A DNA stretch of 64,000 nucleotides from Galaxea fascicularis. Its lineage: Eukaryota; Cnidaria; Anthozoa; Scleractinia; Euphylliidae. The notes below the pieces were generated by a model, which made no database searches, was not told the origin of the DNA, and saw only the letters and a program-made list of their open reading frames with translations. The translations under genes and the position numbers were made by a program. Within the stretch, counting starts at the first letter, position 1. Each line of letters opens with the position of its first letter. This document shows, piece by piece, positions 22,801 through 32,600 of the stretch. The DNA is taken from NCBI GenBank assembly GCA_948470475.1, contig OX419335.1, positions 23,635,234 through 23,699,233 of the forward strand, written 5' to 3'.

Positions 22801-23621
22801 AGAAAATGCTCGACCAAGTTCTTAAGATTATAGCAACGTCCACTAGCGTAAGTGCGCTTATCATTGTGTAGATAAAAATAAAAGACGATTGTCACTACGA
22901 TCCCAGTGTCGCTCGTGGGCACCAACCCTAAAAACATCAGCACTTTATGACGCGATCATAATCTGGATCACGGAACTTGTTTTTTGGGCGGGACCTATTC
23001 AGTTTTCGGAAAAACTTATGGAATAAAATATATAAACACTGTTTCCATCGTAGATAGATTAGAAATAAAACACAAAAGCGATGATAAACATGGTAATCAA
23101 ACGCACTTTACACCCAAACTTGACGTTTCGTATGCTGGGCAACATATATTTTCATAACAGTATACCGTTCATCCTGCCCGGATAGCAGAACGAAAGGAAT
23201 GAGCAGAATGTGGGTTATACTTGGAATAGGCACAATACATGTGATCTTTAGGAAAACTTTCGGCGGGAAATCGTGCGAAGTTCGTGACGTGGCACCGGAG
23301 GTCATGTTCAAGTGCTCGGTCTAGGCTGTTCTGCGTGCTCTCCCCGGGTCACTCCCCCCACGAGTATTGGCACTTATTCTCTAATTCTTAAAACATGTAC
23401 CTAAAATTTTCTTTGTAAAGTCAGCGTCATAACAATCTAACAAGAACGTAATACATGGCCAGAAATCTCGGACATCACATTTTTCGTGCGACTTACATTC
23501 ACGCTGTCGCGTAATGGCCTTAACCGCTGATTTCAGCAGTGACCTCCAGGCTCGTATTTCTGGGACAGATCGAGGGGTGAAATACAAAGATGGTTATGGT
23601 GAAATGAACGCCGCTGGCTGA
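9461..23621 (+). CDS. Unrecognised type I membrane protein, Ser/Thr-rich ectodomain (gene model)
   Basis: The exons are 9461-10087, 17573-17715, 20425-20521 and, less surely, 23550-23621, giving about 312 residues. I do not recognise the family. ATG at 9461 is followed by a basic and then hydrophobic signal peptide of about 29 residues. The ectodomain to about residue 209 is rich in Ser and Thr with a few N-x-S/T sites, like a short mucin-type stalk, and has two Cys just before the membrane ([11 protein letters not shown]). Exon 2 encodes a 20-odd residue membrane span closed by RRRR, then a basic cytoplasmic tail. Phases agree throughout: 0/0, 2/2 and 0/0. The AG at 9371-9372 suggests an untranslated exon upstream. 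The 7.5 kb first intron holds a nest of retroelements. A receptor or adhesion role is possible but not shown. Confidence 0.6.
10088..13967 (+). other. Intron 1 of the membrane protein, left part
   Basis: Mostly AT-rich with no supported exon. A GC-richer patch at about 12480-13250 contains short open stretches on both strands and a small repeat (GGTAGGACTGGGTGGCAGGACTGGG). It may be an old transposon fragment. A relative of the 1079-1485 element lies near 12250-12370. Confidence 0.4.
13988..14008. repeat. (TA)n microsatellite
   Basis: Uninterrupted TA run next to the left end of the PLE dimer. Confidence 0.85.
14007..15080 (-). repeat. Left arm of a 1074-bp inverted repeat (PLE copy)
   Basis: It pairs base for base with 15442-16515 over the parts I compared, including both reading frames and the hammerhead-like motif. 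The reading frames in the two arms give identical protein where they overlap, so the duplication is recent or homogenised. Confidence 0.85.
14058..14099 (-). ncRNA. Hammerhead ribozyme-like motif, left PLE arm
   Basis: Mirror copy of the motif at 16423-16464, with the same core, stems and extra A. Transcription through the whole nest would place one motif in sense and one in antisense. Confidence 0.55.
14305..15441 (-). pseudogene. Penelope-like element ORF, 5'-truncated: RT end plus GIY-YIG endonuclease
   Basis: The open frame ends at 14305 and is open to the junction with the other copy near 15441, beyond which it only reads through the mirrored arm. Near its start WWRYRDDIF fits the catalytic Y-x-DD block of a reverse transcriptase, followed by thumb-like sequence. 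A Cys cluster ([11 protein letters not shown]) follows. [17 protein letters not shown] and then R..H fit a GIY-YIG nuclease. RT plus GIY-YIG marks canonical Penelope-like elements. The upstream RT motifs are missing, so this copy cannot be autonomous. Confidence 0.85.
15459..16217 (+). pseudogene. Second PLE copy, C-terminal part only
   Basis: It matches the left copy from [11 protein letters not shown] to the stop, with the intact Cys cluster and GIY-YIG domain but without the Y-x-DD block. It has no ATG in a sensible place: it opens inside the element at the junction. It is a 5'-truncated copy facing away from the first. Confidence 0.85.
16423..16464 (+). ncRNA. Hammerhead ribozyme-like motif, right PLE arm
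   Basis: In order: GTAAGTG, core CTGAAGA, one extra A, stem II GCCC-GAAC-GGGC, core GAA, then ACGT, C and CATTTAT. GTAAGTG can pair with CATTTAT over seven positions with G-U wobbles (stem I). ACGT is self-complementary, as expected of a dimer-type stem III, and cleavage would follow C16457. It lies 3' of the element's stop codon. PLEs are known to carry hammerheads in their terminal repeats. The extra A before stem II is a departure, so activity is unproven. Confidence 0.55.
16603..16657. repeat. (TA)n microsatellite
   Basis: About 27 uninterrupted TA units between the PLE dimer and the SINE dimer; probably the swollen AT tail of the SINE. Confidence 0.9.
16743..16816 (-). other. tRNA-like SINE head
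   Basis: On the minus strand it has an A-box-like TAGCTCAGTTGGTTAG and a B-box-like GGGTTCAAACCCC, with pairing ends near GGCTTCA and TGAAGTC-like sequence. The anticodon arm is poor and SINE sequence flanks it, so it is a SINE promoter, not a working tRNA gene. Confidence 0.7.
17044..17084 (+). other. Half tRNA-like head, A-box deleted
   Basis: The sequence goes straight from CCCAACGTCAGTG to CCGGTATCGCGAGG, then the B-box-like GGGTTCAAACCCC. The stretch holding the A-box in the partner copy is missing. Confidence 0.7.
17167..17572 (+). other. Intron 1 of the membrane protein, right end
   Basis: Holds a short ATC/TCA trinucleotide run near 17359-17377 and a 13-bp direct repeat (ACATGCTAGTA) near 17399-17425. 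No exon seen. Confidence 0.5.
17573..17715 (+). CDS. Membrane protein exon 2: transmembrane segment
   Basis: The acceptor AATCAG precedes 17573. The reading starts [13 protein letters not shown] and continues hydrophobic to a [10 protein letters not shown] stop-transfer signal, then a short tail. It ends AGGAAG|GTGGGT in phase 2. It is too short to stand out as an open frame; the membrane span and matching phases support it. Confidence 0.7.
17716..20424 (+). other. Intron 2 of the membrane protein
   Basis: Contains the 19361-19563 inverted repeat and a short CGT run near 19932-19955. No supported exon. Confidence 0.5.
19361..19563. repeat. Inverted repeat with about 70-bp arms
   Basis: GTATTCGGCTAACGTGTTTA at 19361 is mirrored by AAACACGTTAGCCGAATAC ending at 19563, and GATTCATTTGGGAGGT by ACCTCCCAAATGAATC. 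The loop is about 60 bases. It is a foldback-type miniature element. Confidence 0.8.
20425..20521 (+). CDS. Membrane protein exon 3: cytoplasmic tail
   Basis: The acceptor is a T-rich tract ending TTCACAG. One base completes an Arg codon, then 32 codons including [13 protein letters not shown] and GIYVGVTYH. The donor CAT|GTAAGTG is strong. If it were not used, the frame would stop eight codons later. Confidence 0.6.
20658..20835. repeat. Near-perfect palindromic element
   Basis: AATAGGCCATTTCCGAGTTC at 20658 and its mirror ending at 20835 enclose further matching arms (GAGTCTAAGTGCGAAG and CTTCGCACTTAGACTC) around a CATATG centre. The arms run about 85 bases with few mismatches. Confidence 0.85.
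21048..21398 (-). CDS. Ras-like exon 5: C-terminal part
   Basis: Starts [16 protein letters not shown], completing NKCDL. It holds ETSAKND and [11 protein letters not shown], then a basic tail rich in Arg, Lys and Ser, ending GARTLGTA. No CAAX box. Confidence 0.87.
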   Translation of the reverse strand, partial: CDLEGEREVSYQDGKRMAANFSCPFFETSAKNDISVDEVFTNLARQMKVSRENSTRKTFLRETGRFSFRNISLRERKCKGKLQALRTAETPSTDPMRRRSRTFRGFVCGARTLGTA

Positions 23622-26600
23622 CGGTATTGCCAAAACGAGCAATGGCCGACAAAATCCACGAAAAAAGCTCTCGAACAATGCCTTTTGAGGGACATTTGAG
23701 GCACATTTGGGCGAGATATCGCTTGTTGAACTCCGAGCACGAACTTCCGGTTTACATGTATTGTACATCGCAGCTTTACTTCTTTTTTAGTATCGAAATG
23801 GAACGGCTTAGTTTTCTTGAATCTCCTCGAGAATCACGTTGTTTTTAATACCAAATATGCAGGATTTGCGTGCGAGAATACGAGGCTAAGAGCGGGACTT
23901 TGTTGTCTTCTTCTTCATGGGACGAACGTGGATCTGCGTGACATGTCGACCTTCCCGTGATCTTATTTCATTTTGTACGGTTTTTAGCAGCCGAAGAGAA
24001 AGGTACGTTTACAAGCTGAAGATCTGTTTTTTTATTCGGAAAATAGCGAGGTATCTGCATTTTTTGACTCGATTTTGGCAATTTACATAGCGACTTTAGA
24101 TTTCCGATTATTTGCCAGCAAATATATTGTCTTCGCTTCTTTTTCACTGATTTATAAGGTTTTGACTGGAACTGAAATTGCAAATTGACATCCTTCCGAA
24201 AGAAAGGTATGGAATTCGTTTTTCAGGTGGATTTTTTAACTACAACATCGCTGAAATGTTTTTAAATAACCCTCGATTTTGGCAAACCGAAAAACGATCT
24301 TAATTGTGCTTGTATTTTCCGTAACTCCATCACTTCTCATATAAAGCTTTGTAATTTCGTACGCCATTTTTGATATTGATTGGGAAAAGCCGCGACAACC
24401 ACGCGGGCTCAAATGTCCGAAATTTTTGGCCAAGAAACAATGCAAAGTGGTTACTCACTTTATTGCCGACCAAAACCAAAGGAATTTCGGGGATGATCTT
24501 GTCCTTTTGTCCTTTAGCAGCAAGGATTTGTTCACGAAAGGCTGTGAGCGAATGGGAACTCCAGCGATCAGTGATGGAATACACCAGCAAGAAGCCGTCT
24601 CCATTCTTTATGTATTGATCCCTCATTCGGCGGAATACATCCTGAAACAGCGGCGAATGAGTTCCTTGTTAAAACATCGCCTACGTTCAGCATGTGTAGT
24701 AGGATACATGATTATGCTAATGCCTGCATCGTGTAACTGTGTTCCTATTGTTTTGACCATGAAAAATAACTGCTTTACTCCAGACAGATCTACGATTATA
24801 AAAGAGTGTGGGGGTGAGGCCATGCCGACATTTGAAAGTTCACTTACATTTCCAGCCGTATCGATAACTTCAACTTTGACGGGGCTCCCATCTACTTCAA
24901 TATCTGTCTGGTAATTCTCCTCTACAAAAAGAAAAGAAAAAAGGTTTAAGTTAAATGTCTTTCACGTAGTTGCTAAAATATTTAATGGGCTGTACGTGTT
25001 TTGTTTTTTGTTTTGTTTTAAAAAAGCCTACACAACCGTGTTTTTACTCAAGGTCTGATGCGATCAGTGAAAGAACTCTGTGGAGATGAGCGGCCCGACC
25101 CTTTAATTCTTAGGGCCTTCACAGACGAGGCAAATTGTTATCGATAACTTTCTAGTTGTCGATAACAAAAAGTTACCGATGACAAAACATCTCGTGTGTG
25201 ACTCAAGTTATCGACCATGACAAATAAAAAAATTAAGCCGTCGACAACAAAGTAGTTTTCCTTTTCAAAAGGAAAACTACTTTAATGGTCGATGACAAAC
25301 GCGGCAGTTTTGTTATCAACGACTCACTTTCTCCCGTCTGTGAGCAAGTCATCGATCTTTAGTCTATTTCGCAGCGACGCATGTTCAATGTCACTCGCGG
25401 CCGTCATTTTCTGCCCGATGTAGACATGCGTACTACAAGCAAGTTTCAATACTCCCTCAGAGCGTACAGGTTATCGGCAACTTAACACTTCGTGTGTGGA
25501 AACGCAATTGACTGAAGTCCTGAATTTTTTTCAGGCTTCTTTCGCAATTGCATATAATTTCCTACACAGTTGCGAGGATCAGCCTTCATTTGATTTCATT
25601 TCCGCAGTTCACATATACATTCGTATACATCATTCTCGACTGAAAATAGTTGTCGAAAACAACTTCGTCTGTGTGGAGGCCCTTAGACAACGAAGTCCTC
25701 AAGGAGTTAAAGTTTTCCTGTTAGGATTGTGTCGTTGAACCAGCCTACTTTGGCAGGTAGTCTGATCTCAACTGACACTGTGAAAATAACGCATGGAACA
25801 ATACAAGAAGACTGTATACTTACCTAAGTTACGTGTGCTTCTCATGATTTACTTATAAACTAAGCTAACAAAGAAAGGCATTCACCCGGGTACCCGCACA
25901 AAGGAAAACAAATTAAAATCCGCTTGAGTCTTATAATTGCTTGTTCGGATTGTTTAGAAAAATAGCTAATTAAAACGTCAAAAACAACAGCCATCAATTC
26001 CAAATGACACAACGAAGCCGCCTTTGATATTCATAATAATCAGATCAAGTCAGCTTGATCAACCTACCTATCGTTGGGTTGTAGGTAGTAGTGAAGTCTT
26101 GGCAGACATAACGAATACTCAGTGCTGAAAAGCAAGTAATATAAGAAAGTTATCAGGAGATCGAGGTAAGTTAGTAAACAGAACGGCCGCGTGCAAGGTC
26201 GATTGACTATTTTCCCAAGGCTGCCTTTGCGAGTTTTGTGACAAAATTCTAAGCATTCTGGCTGTGAAATTACACTTCCTCTGCTAATATACAGTAAATT
26301 GGGGAATGTTTGTTACCTGCAAATTACGTTCTCAGTTCAATTGGGAAATGGATGAGTGTGTATGTTTTTTAAGAGTACCCTCTCATCAGATGAAAGAGAA
26401 AATGTAACCGGCCTACTGTAAACTTCGATTAATTGTACCTCTATAATGCACTGAAAGGCAAGCGGAGTGAAGGCCCAGTCATGATGGAGTGCTGTAAAGA
26501 CTCAAAATCCATCTGATTTATTCAAGGCGGGTATAAAAAGATCAAAAGCTCTTAATCGCTTTCTAATCTGCATCCTTAACTTACTCGAGTTAACAATTGC

Positions 26601-29600
26601 TGCATGGAAGTGCCTCTGTTGTCATGGTACTGACAGATACTTCAGTCTCATATAAAAAGTTCTTATATTCATTTCTTTTAAATCTTCGTTACGAAAAACA
26701 ACGGAAACTGCGGTTTTCCAGAGAGATAACGCGTTTCCACGAGCGTGAATAAACGAGGTCATTAACCTAATCACAGCTCTTGAGTTCCTCTTAGATTATA
26801 TCTTTCTATCCTGTTTTCTACTTCACCTCAAGTGTTCATCACAGCTAACAACACACGACATAAATCTTCAAATTAGTAAGTGAAGACAACGCTACTGGTC
26901 AAAAATCTGTTATGAGTACAGAGTAGTATCCGCTTTGAGAAACAGACTTCAGGGAACTTGTTGGCGATCGAACCGCACTGACGACTTTTTTACACTCACC
27001 CGTCGAAGAAGCTTTGGTATGAATCGGGAACTTCATCAATATTTGTGAAACAAAGTGTTCAAAGAAGCTGATGCACGAAACACTTTAAAGGCTATGTTTT
27101 ACTGATAGAAGAGTTAAAATATACCACTGAAAGCAATTGATGTAGAGTTGTCAATCACTTTGAATTTCGGACAAAAGAGGATGCATTTCAATATTAATAA
27201 CGGAACAATGCGATCACCGTTGTCATTGCACCCTTTGACATCTTGGGAACAGCACCGACAACGCAGATTACAGGTCTTTATTTAATCTTATTTTAGTAGT
27301 TATTGTGGTCTAGTTTCTAACAATTCGACGCCGTCGTTATCCAGTTTATAAGCGGACATTCAGTTAAAATTAATCGATCGACGCTATTCCCCTTGATCCC
27401 TACTCAACCCTAAGCAAAAGTTAAGGCTGTGAACTCGACAACGTTTGACCAGTGCGGATGCAAAGAAAGGTAAGTAATTGGGCGATATCTTTCTCTGTAT
27501 TTGCATTTAGTACATTTAAGATCGGTAACACACCTATTTACATCAAGTGCCAAGAGTAATAACTATTATTGTGGGAGTCAGTACCGACTGATCACACCAT
27601 TGCGGCAGACATTTATACAGCAGTAGCTTTCGAGTTGGTCACTGCCATGTTCAAGTAGGTAAAGAATGGTTACGTTGCGGAAAGTTCTACAAAATGTAAT
27701 TACACCGGACTTGACCCTGAAGTAAACTGGTTTTCTTTATTTATCAAGTAAGGCTTTTTCCCTACGAAAATTAAAAAATATATATATATACATCTTTACA
27801 ATATACATATGCCTGATGGTTTTTTTACGCGGTTTTGAAAACTGAGGTCATGAAAACAGGGCCTTTCAATTTTGTTGATATGTAGTATTGTTGTGTTTCG
27901 GAGATTTTAGGGTGACAGTCAAACCAAAAAACCGAAGCCACAATGGACTTACAGTACGTATTACGATCGGTCGTGCGAGGGTACAAATCAGTGCATAATG
28001 ATTTACAGTGGCGTGGTTCACAGGCACTCTGACTAAGTTGGGACATGTATTAACTTGTACTTTTGCTACTTGGACATGATGTTCGTAATTACCAGAGTTA
28101 TGTGAACCAATTATGTGAAGCTTGGCTTTTCGTCCTTTTGAGACGTTCTGGCCCATGTTTCAGAAAAGAGAAATTACGGCAAAAATTGCCAGTGGCTACA
28201 AAAACATAATGCTTGACGTAAAGCGTCTAAATCATCTCGGAAAAATACTCTTTTTTTTAAGAAACTTTTTTATAAGAACGTTGAGGCTGAGATTAAATCA
28301 GTTGGTTGGTGCGACATCATGTGTTCCATGTAACTTTAAAGCTTGCCGCACACTAGCCGATTTTTTGTCGCGGCTAACCGCGTTGAAGCTTGGGGCCGAG
28401 GATTGCGCCTATATTCACGTGACCCTCGTGACGCTTCCTAATTGGTTGCAGCGCGCGCGAGTCCCGACAAATTGTCGTGATCCACCGCACATTAGCCGAC
28501 AAGGCCCGACAAGACGTTTTGAGATCTAGCCCTGTCAGATATCGCCGGACAAGCTTATCGCAGACTTACCTGAATAGCGCTGTGCACTAATGACGTCACG
28601 GATTTTCACCCCTAGTGAAGACTCAGACAAACAAACGACTCGCAGTGTTGTCTGTTTGAGAATTGTGTATGGCAGAGTTGCATCGGTAAGCTTGTAAATG
28701 TGCCTTTAACGACTTTTTCGCGAAACGATGGAATATCCAGCTTGATGTCGAAGAGAAAACCTAGGAATTATGTATTAGATCGGCTAGTGCTTAGGTGAAA
28801 ACGCAAAGAATTGGAAAATAGCGGCCACTTTGTTGTCTCTAAAGATTACACTCGCGGCCGAGTCTCAAACGTTAACACCCTGCTTGTAGAGGTTTTTTTT
28901 TTTTTTATCTAATCCTCTGCTAGCAGGGTAAGTCCTCAAATGTTTCAGGCCAAATCTTTAATTGGAGCTGTGAATGGCAAAACCAGAGGCGGCTCTCCTT
29001 TTGCCATTCACACCTACAACGTCGTTTATTGTTTCTTTCGAATGAAAGAAACAAAACGACGTTTAGTTGTTCAGTTATGTGATCAAAATCCCGAATAAGC
29101 AGTTTCTATCAAACTATCAAATAAGCTTAAGACTATCTACACTGCACAGTATTTTGTGTTCTTGCGAACTTCAGACAATAATTAAGGTTTTCACAGAAGG
29201 CCAAAACAAATTCGCTGGTGGTCTGTTGATACCGGCATGTTATCAGCTTGATAATTTGGAAATTCCATGTGAATTAGACTTTTACATCTTCTCCAGTACA
29301 GAGAGCAGCACATCTTAGTCACATGAGATACATAAAATGCCTTTTAGTCCAAACGTACATCATGTTTTGAGGAACAAAACTATTTCTCAGCACACAATGG
29401 AGGTGAGACGATCGCATTTCGGTGGGCGCTTCGAATATCTCAGATTGCACTTCACAACGTAGTATGGCCTTTAATTTATTATAATTGAAGCTCATTTAAC
29501 GTTTCAGGTCCTTATTTCTCTCTTCCAAAACACATCGCGCTCATACAAATCCTTTGAGCGTACAACAAATCCTGTCTGAGTCACGTAGGGATCTATTTTT

Positions 29601-32600
29601 AGTAATAGTGCACGTCGCTTTTCACCGCACACTAGCCGACACGTGAAGATTTTTCGAGTTTGCGGCGGCCTTTAAGAACACCTTCAGAACTTTTTCAGGC
29701 TCAAACCGCGAAGAAAATAAGAACGTCGAGCCTCGGTTCCAAAATTAGACGTTCTTATATAAAAAAGAGTACACTGAATGAACGTTAACTCAAATGTCAG
29801 TCGATGTGTTTATGCTTCTTGTCTTGAGTGAATAAATTCAGGGGCACCCAACGAGAATATAGTTCAAAACCACTAAACGTAGCATTGTTGAACGTATTTT
29901 AGTATTTAAACGGTAGATATAGGCATATTTTTATCTCCTAAAAATTTTTCATCTGTTCGGATCTCCTAGCTGAAAGTTTAGTGATCCGAAAATGATAGGG
30001 ATCAAAACTTACCTTTTCGAAAATTTCAGCCAGAAATAAGGCTCCCGAAAATTCTAGGTGACCTTTTTAGAGTAAAAATCCGTTAAAAAATGGGCAATTA
30101 TACCATTTTTTAGATGTTCGAAAATCCCAGGAGAGGCAGGCAAGCAAGAAATTTTACAACAAATGTTCCGAAAATTCTAGATCTCAAATCGTCTTCCGAA
30201 CAGATATTTTCCGAAAATTGACGTTGGGTGCCCCTGTAAATTGTGCGAAGAAGTAAGTTTGGTATGTTCTGCAAGTTGAGAAGTGAAGGGCGGATGTTTT
30301 TTCCATCAATGCTATGCCACACGTAAGACGGTCGTTAAAATTTCTTGACCAATGCCGCGTGAATCGCTTAAATATTTGTTTCGCGGAACGGCGCATGTCG
30401 ACACTTAGCAGTAATTTATTAAAATCAGGAGCGTTCACTTTCTTCCTTTAAACTCTTAATGGCGACCTAAGATTTAATAGGCCGTTCTGCGATTCCCTTT
30501 AAATTATTCAATACCGATGGTTTTTGCCCTAGTTAATGTTCATTACATCATTACTTGGAAGTTTTCGTTTGTATTAGCGATACTTTATTTAAGTAATTTA
30601 AATTAATGAACGCCCAACCAGGAAACCACCTCCTCAGCATTTCTATTGTTGTTTAATAATCTTGGTCTAAAACGTGCCTTGAATAAACCAAGTATTTGTG
30701 GTGATGAACGAGCACAAGTAGCAGTACGACAAGAAGGTAAGTATAAATTTATCGCAAATGAAACAAAAGTAAAACATCGAAATCGATTTGCTGTTATCAT
30801 CAAGATCCGTTATTAAATGAAATGGAAGACTTGTTCACATTGTAAGCATTCCTTGACCGACTCAGTCCAGCCAATTTTACATTTTTCAACTTATTGAAAC
30901 GCGCTAGTAATCTTCATTTTATTAAACCCATCTATCCTAATTCCTTGAATTGGTGTCATGTGCTTAAACCAAATCAGGAGGTTAGTAAGGGTCGCATGAA
31001 AATCGTTATCGCTTGAGTGCATGTATTTTCTCTTCAAAGTGTTGAGATAAGAGTACATTTATAGTAGCGCAAATAAAACGCCCTGAGCTGAGAAGATAGT
31101 CCGTTCGTCTAAAGTTGTGGTTGATTTAAAACCAAAGGCTTCATGAAAATCGATAATTTGAGAATAGTACGTGGGAGCTCCCAAGCTGTATTTCTATAAT
31201 TGCGACGCCACGATGAGCCGCCAAGTCACGCGGCGATGAAACGAGGTACTTAACAGTACTGCATGTCTTTGTGGGCCGACCATGATTGTGAGTGTGGTAC
31301 CACAAAGGGGAATTGCTGAATTGATAACGTGCACATATTCTCAAGCAGAGTTCTACTGACAAATACGCGCCACGGGGATCACCAGCATGACAAATGCTTA
31401 GGGTTAGATAGTGAAGACCGGTCGTTAAACATTTTCGCAATGAGGTCGATGCATCAGTTCATAAAGCTCCATAAAGGGTCGATAAACAGTGACAGTTTTC
31501 AAAGGGAAGCTTTCGAATGGTAACATGCTTGTTGAATAGTACCATTTATTTTTGTTCTTGGCAGGGCGACATGCATTCAAAGATAAATAACTTTTTATGA
31601 CGTTTTTTCCTTGAAATGAAGAAATAAAATAAGTTCCGCAGAGGGAGATAGAAACGTGTACGTGCTGCGATAATCGGATTTTGAGTAGAAGTGTTTACAA
31701 GCTACGTAACCTGCGCCTGATGAAAATTCGTCACTGTCAGTCGTATCAGGAAGATAATATAAAAACATCAAACAGGAACACACAAACAAATTAACATAAA
31801 GGAAGAAGAAAAAAGACAACCGCCTATTGATTGATGTATTTGCACTAACTCAGTCAATGGAGAATACTAGAAATTATTTTGAGAAGAGTCTTTTAATTAC
31901 GACAGATCACGAGTTCAATGTCATCCGGCTACAGCAATTGTTTTCAGTTTTCCGGCTTGTGAACTGCGGTTACCAGAGCAATTCGATAAGATCCGCGAAT
32001 CGTGAATCGCCCTGCTGATATAGACAGTGAAACGGCAAGCGAGGTCTCAGATTAGGAAGAAAACAACCAGTGAACTTTGCAAACTTGAGCGCGATGAAGA
32101 TGTGTTTGGAATTTTCCAGAAGTACCCATTCAAACAAGCAAAGCGCTTGTACCTGACGAGGACGACACATCAACAGGTAAAGTGCCACTGCTTACAACAC
32201 TTGGCCTAAGAAATCAGATATAATCGCGCAAAACTATTTTGGGCAGCGCTGAGTTTGATTTATCTGCTCATCTGCTAGGACATCAAATAAGTGCCCAACA
32301 CACTCACTCAGAGTAGTTAATTGCCTTTTAAGATAACCCTTATCATCTCAAAAAGTAAACAGTATTAAGCGCTTTTATCGTTAAATAGTATCGAATTGCT
32401 TATAATTCTGATCTCGTTGCAAAGATAAAAAGCTATATATTGAGTCATATATTAACCGACGACGAAGCAGCTGCATCTACGACTGGATGAGATGGACAGG
32501 AATACGCTGCTTCAGCTCGGTTCGAATGCAAAAGGAAGCGTGTGTTAGTGAGTGCCTACTTTTTGTTTAGTTTGTCTGTTGGTGTTTTAATTGCTTTCGC

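Larger units (their letters stand above)
21399..24458 (-). other. Intron 4 of the Ras-like gene
   Basis: Contains an exact 18-bp inverted repeat (22454-22471 and 22561-22578) and, on the plus strand, the candidate terminal exon of the membrane protein. No other feature was supported. Confidence 0.5.
25113..25682. mobile_element. Harbinger-like miniature TIR element
   Basis: The ends GGGCCTTCACAGACGAGG and the inverse of CTTCGTCTGTGTGGAGGCCC match imperfectly and are flanked on both sides by TTA, the 3-bp target site typical of PIF/Harbinger elements. Words such as GTTATCGATAAC and GTCGATAAC repeat inside. There is no transposase. It lies in intron 2 of the Ras-like gene. Confidence 0.65.

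Noticed and set aside
23863..23941. Alternative last exon of the membrane protein ([11 protein letters not shown]...)
   Set aside because: Protein-like, but its phase does not match exon 3 without an unseen intermediate exon.
24426..24914. Plus-strand open frame of 162 codons
   Set aside because: It is the antisense shadow of Ras-like exons 3 and 4 and the short intron between them.
28122..28529. Plus-strand open frame of 135 codons
   Set aside because: Contains repeat words (ATAAGAACGTTG, CCGCACACTAGCCGA), has no motif, and its length is within chance.
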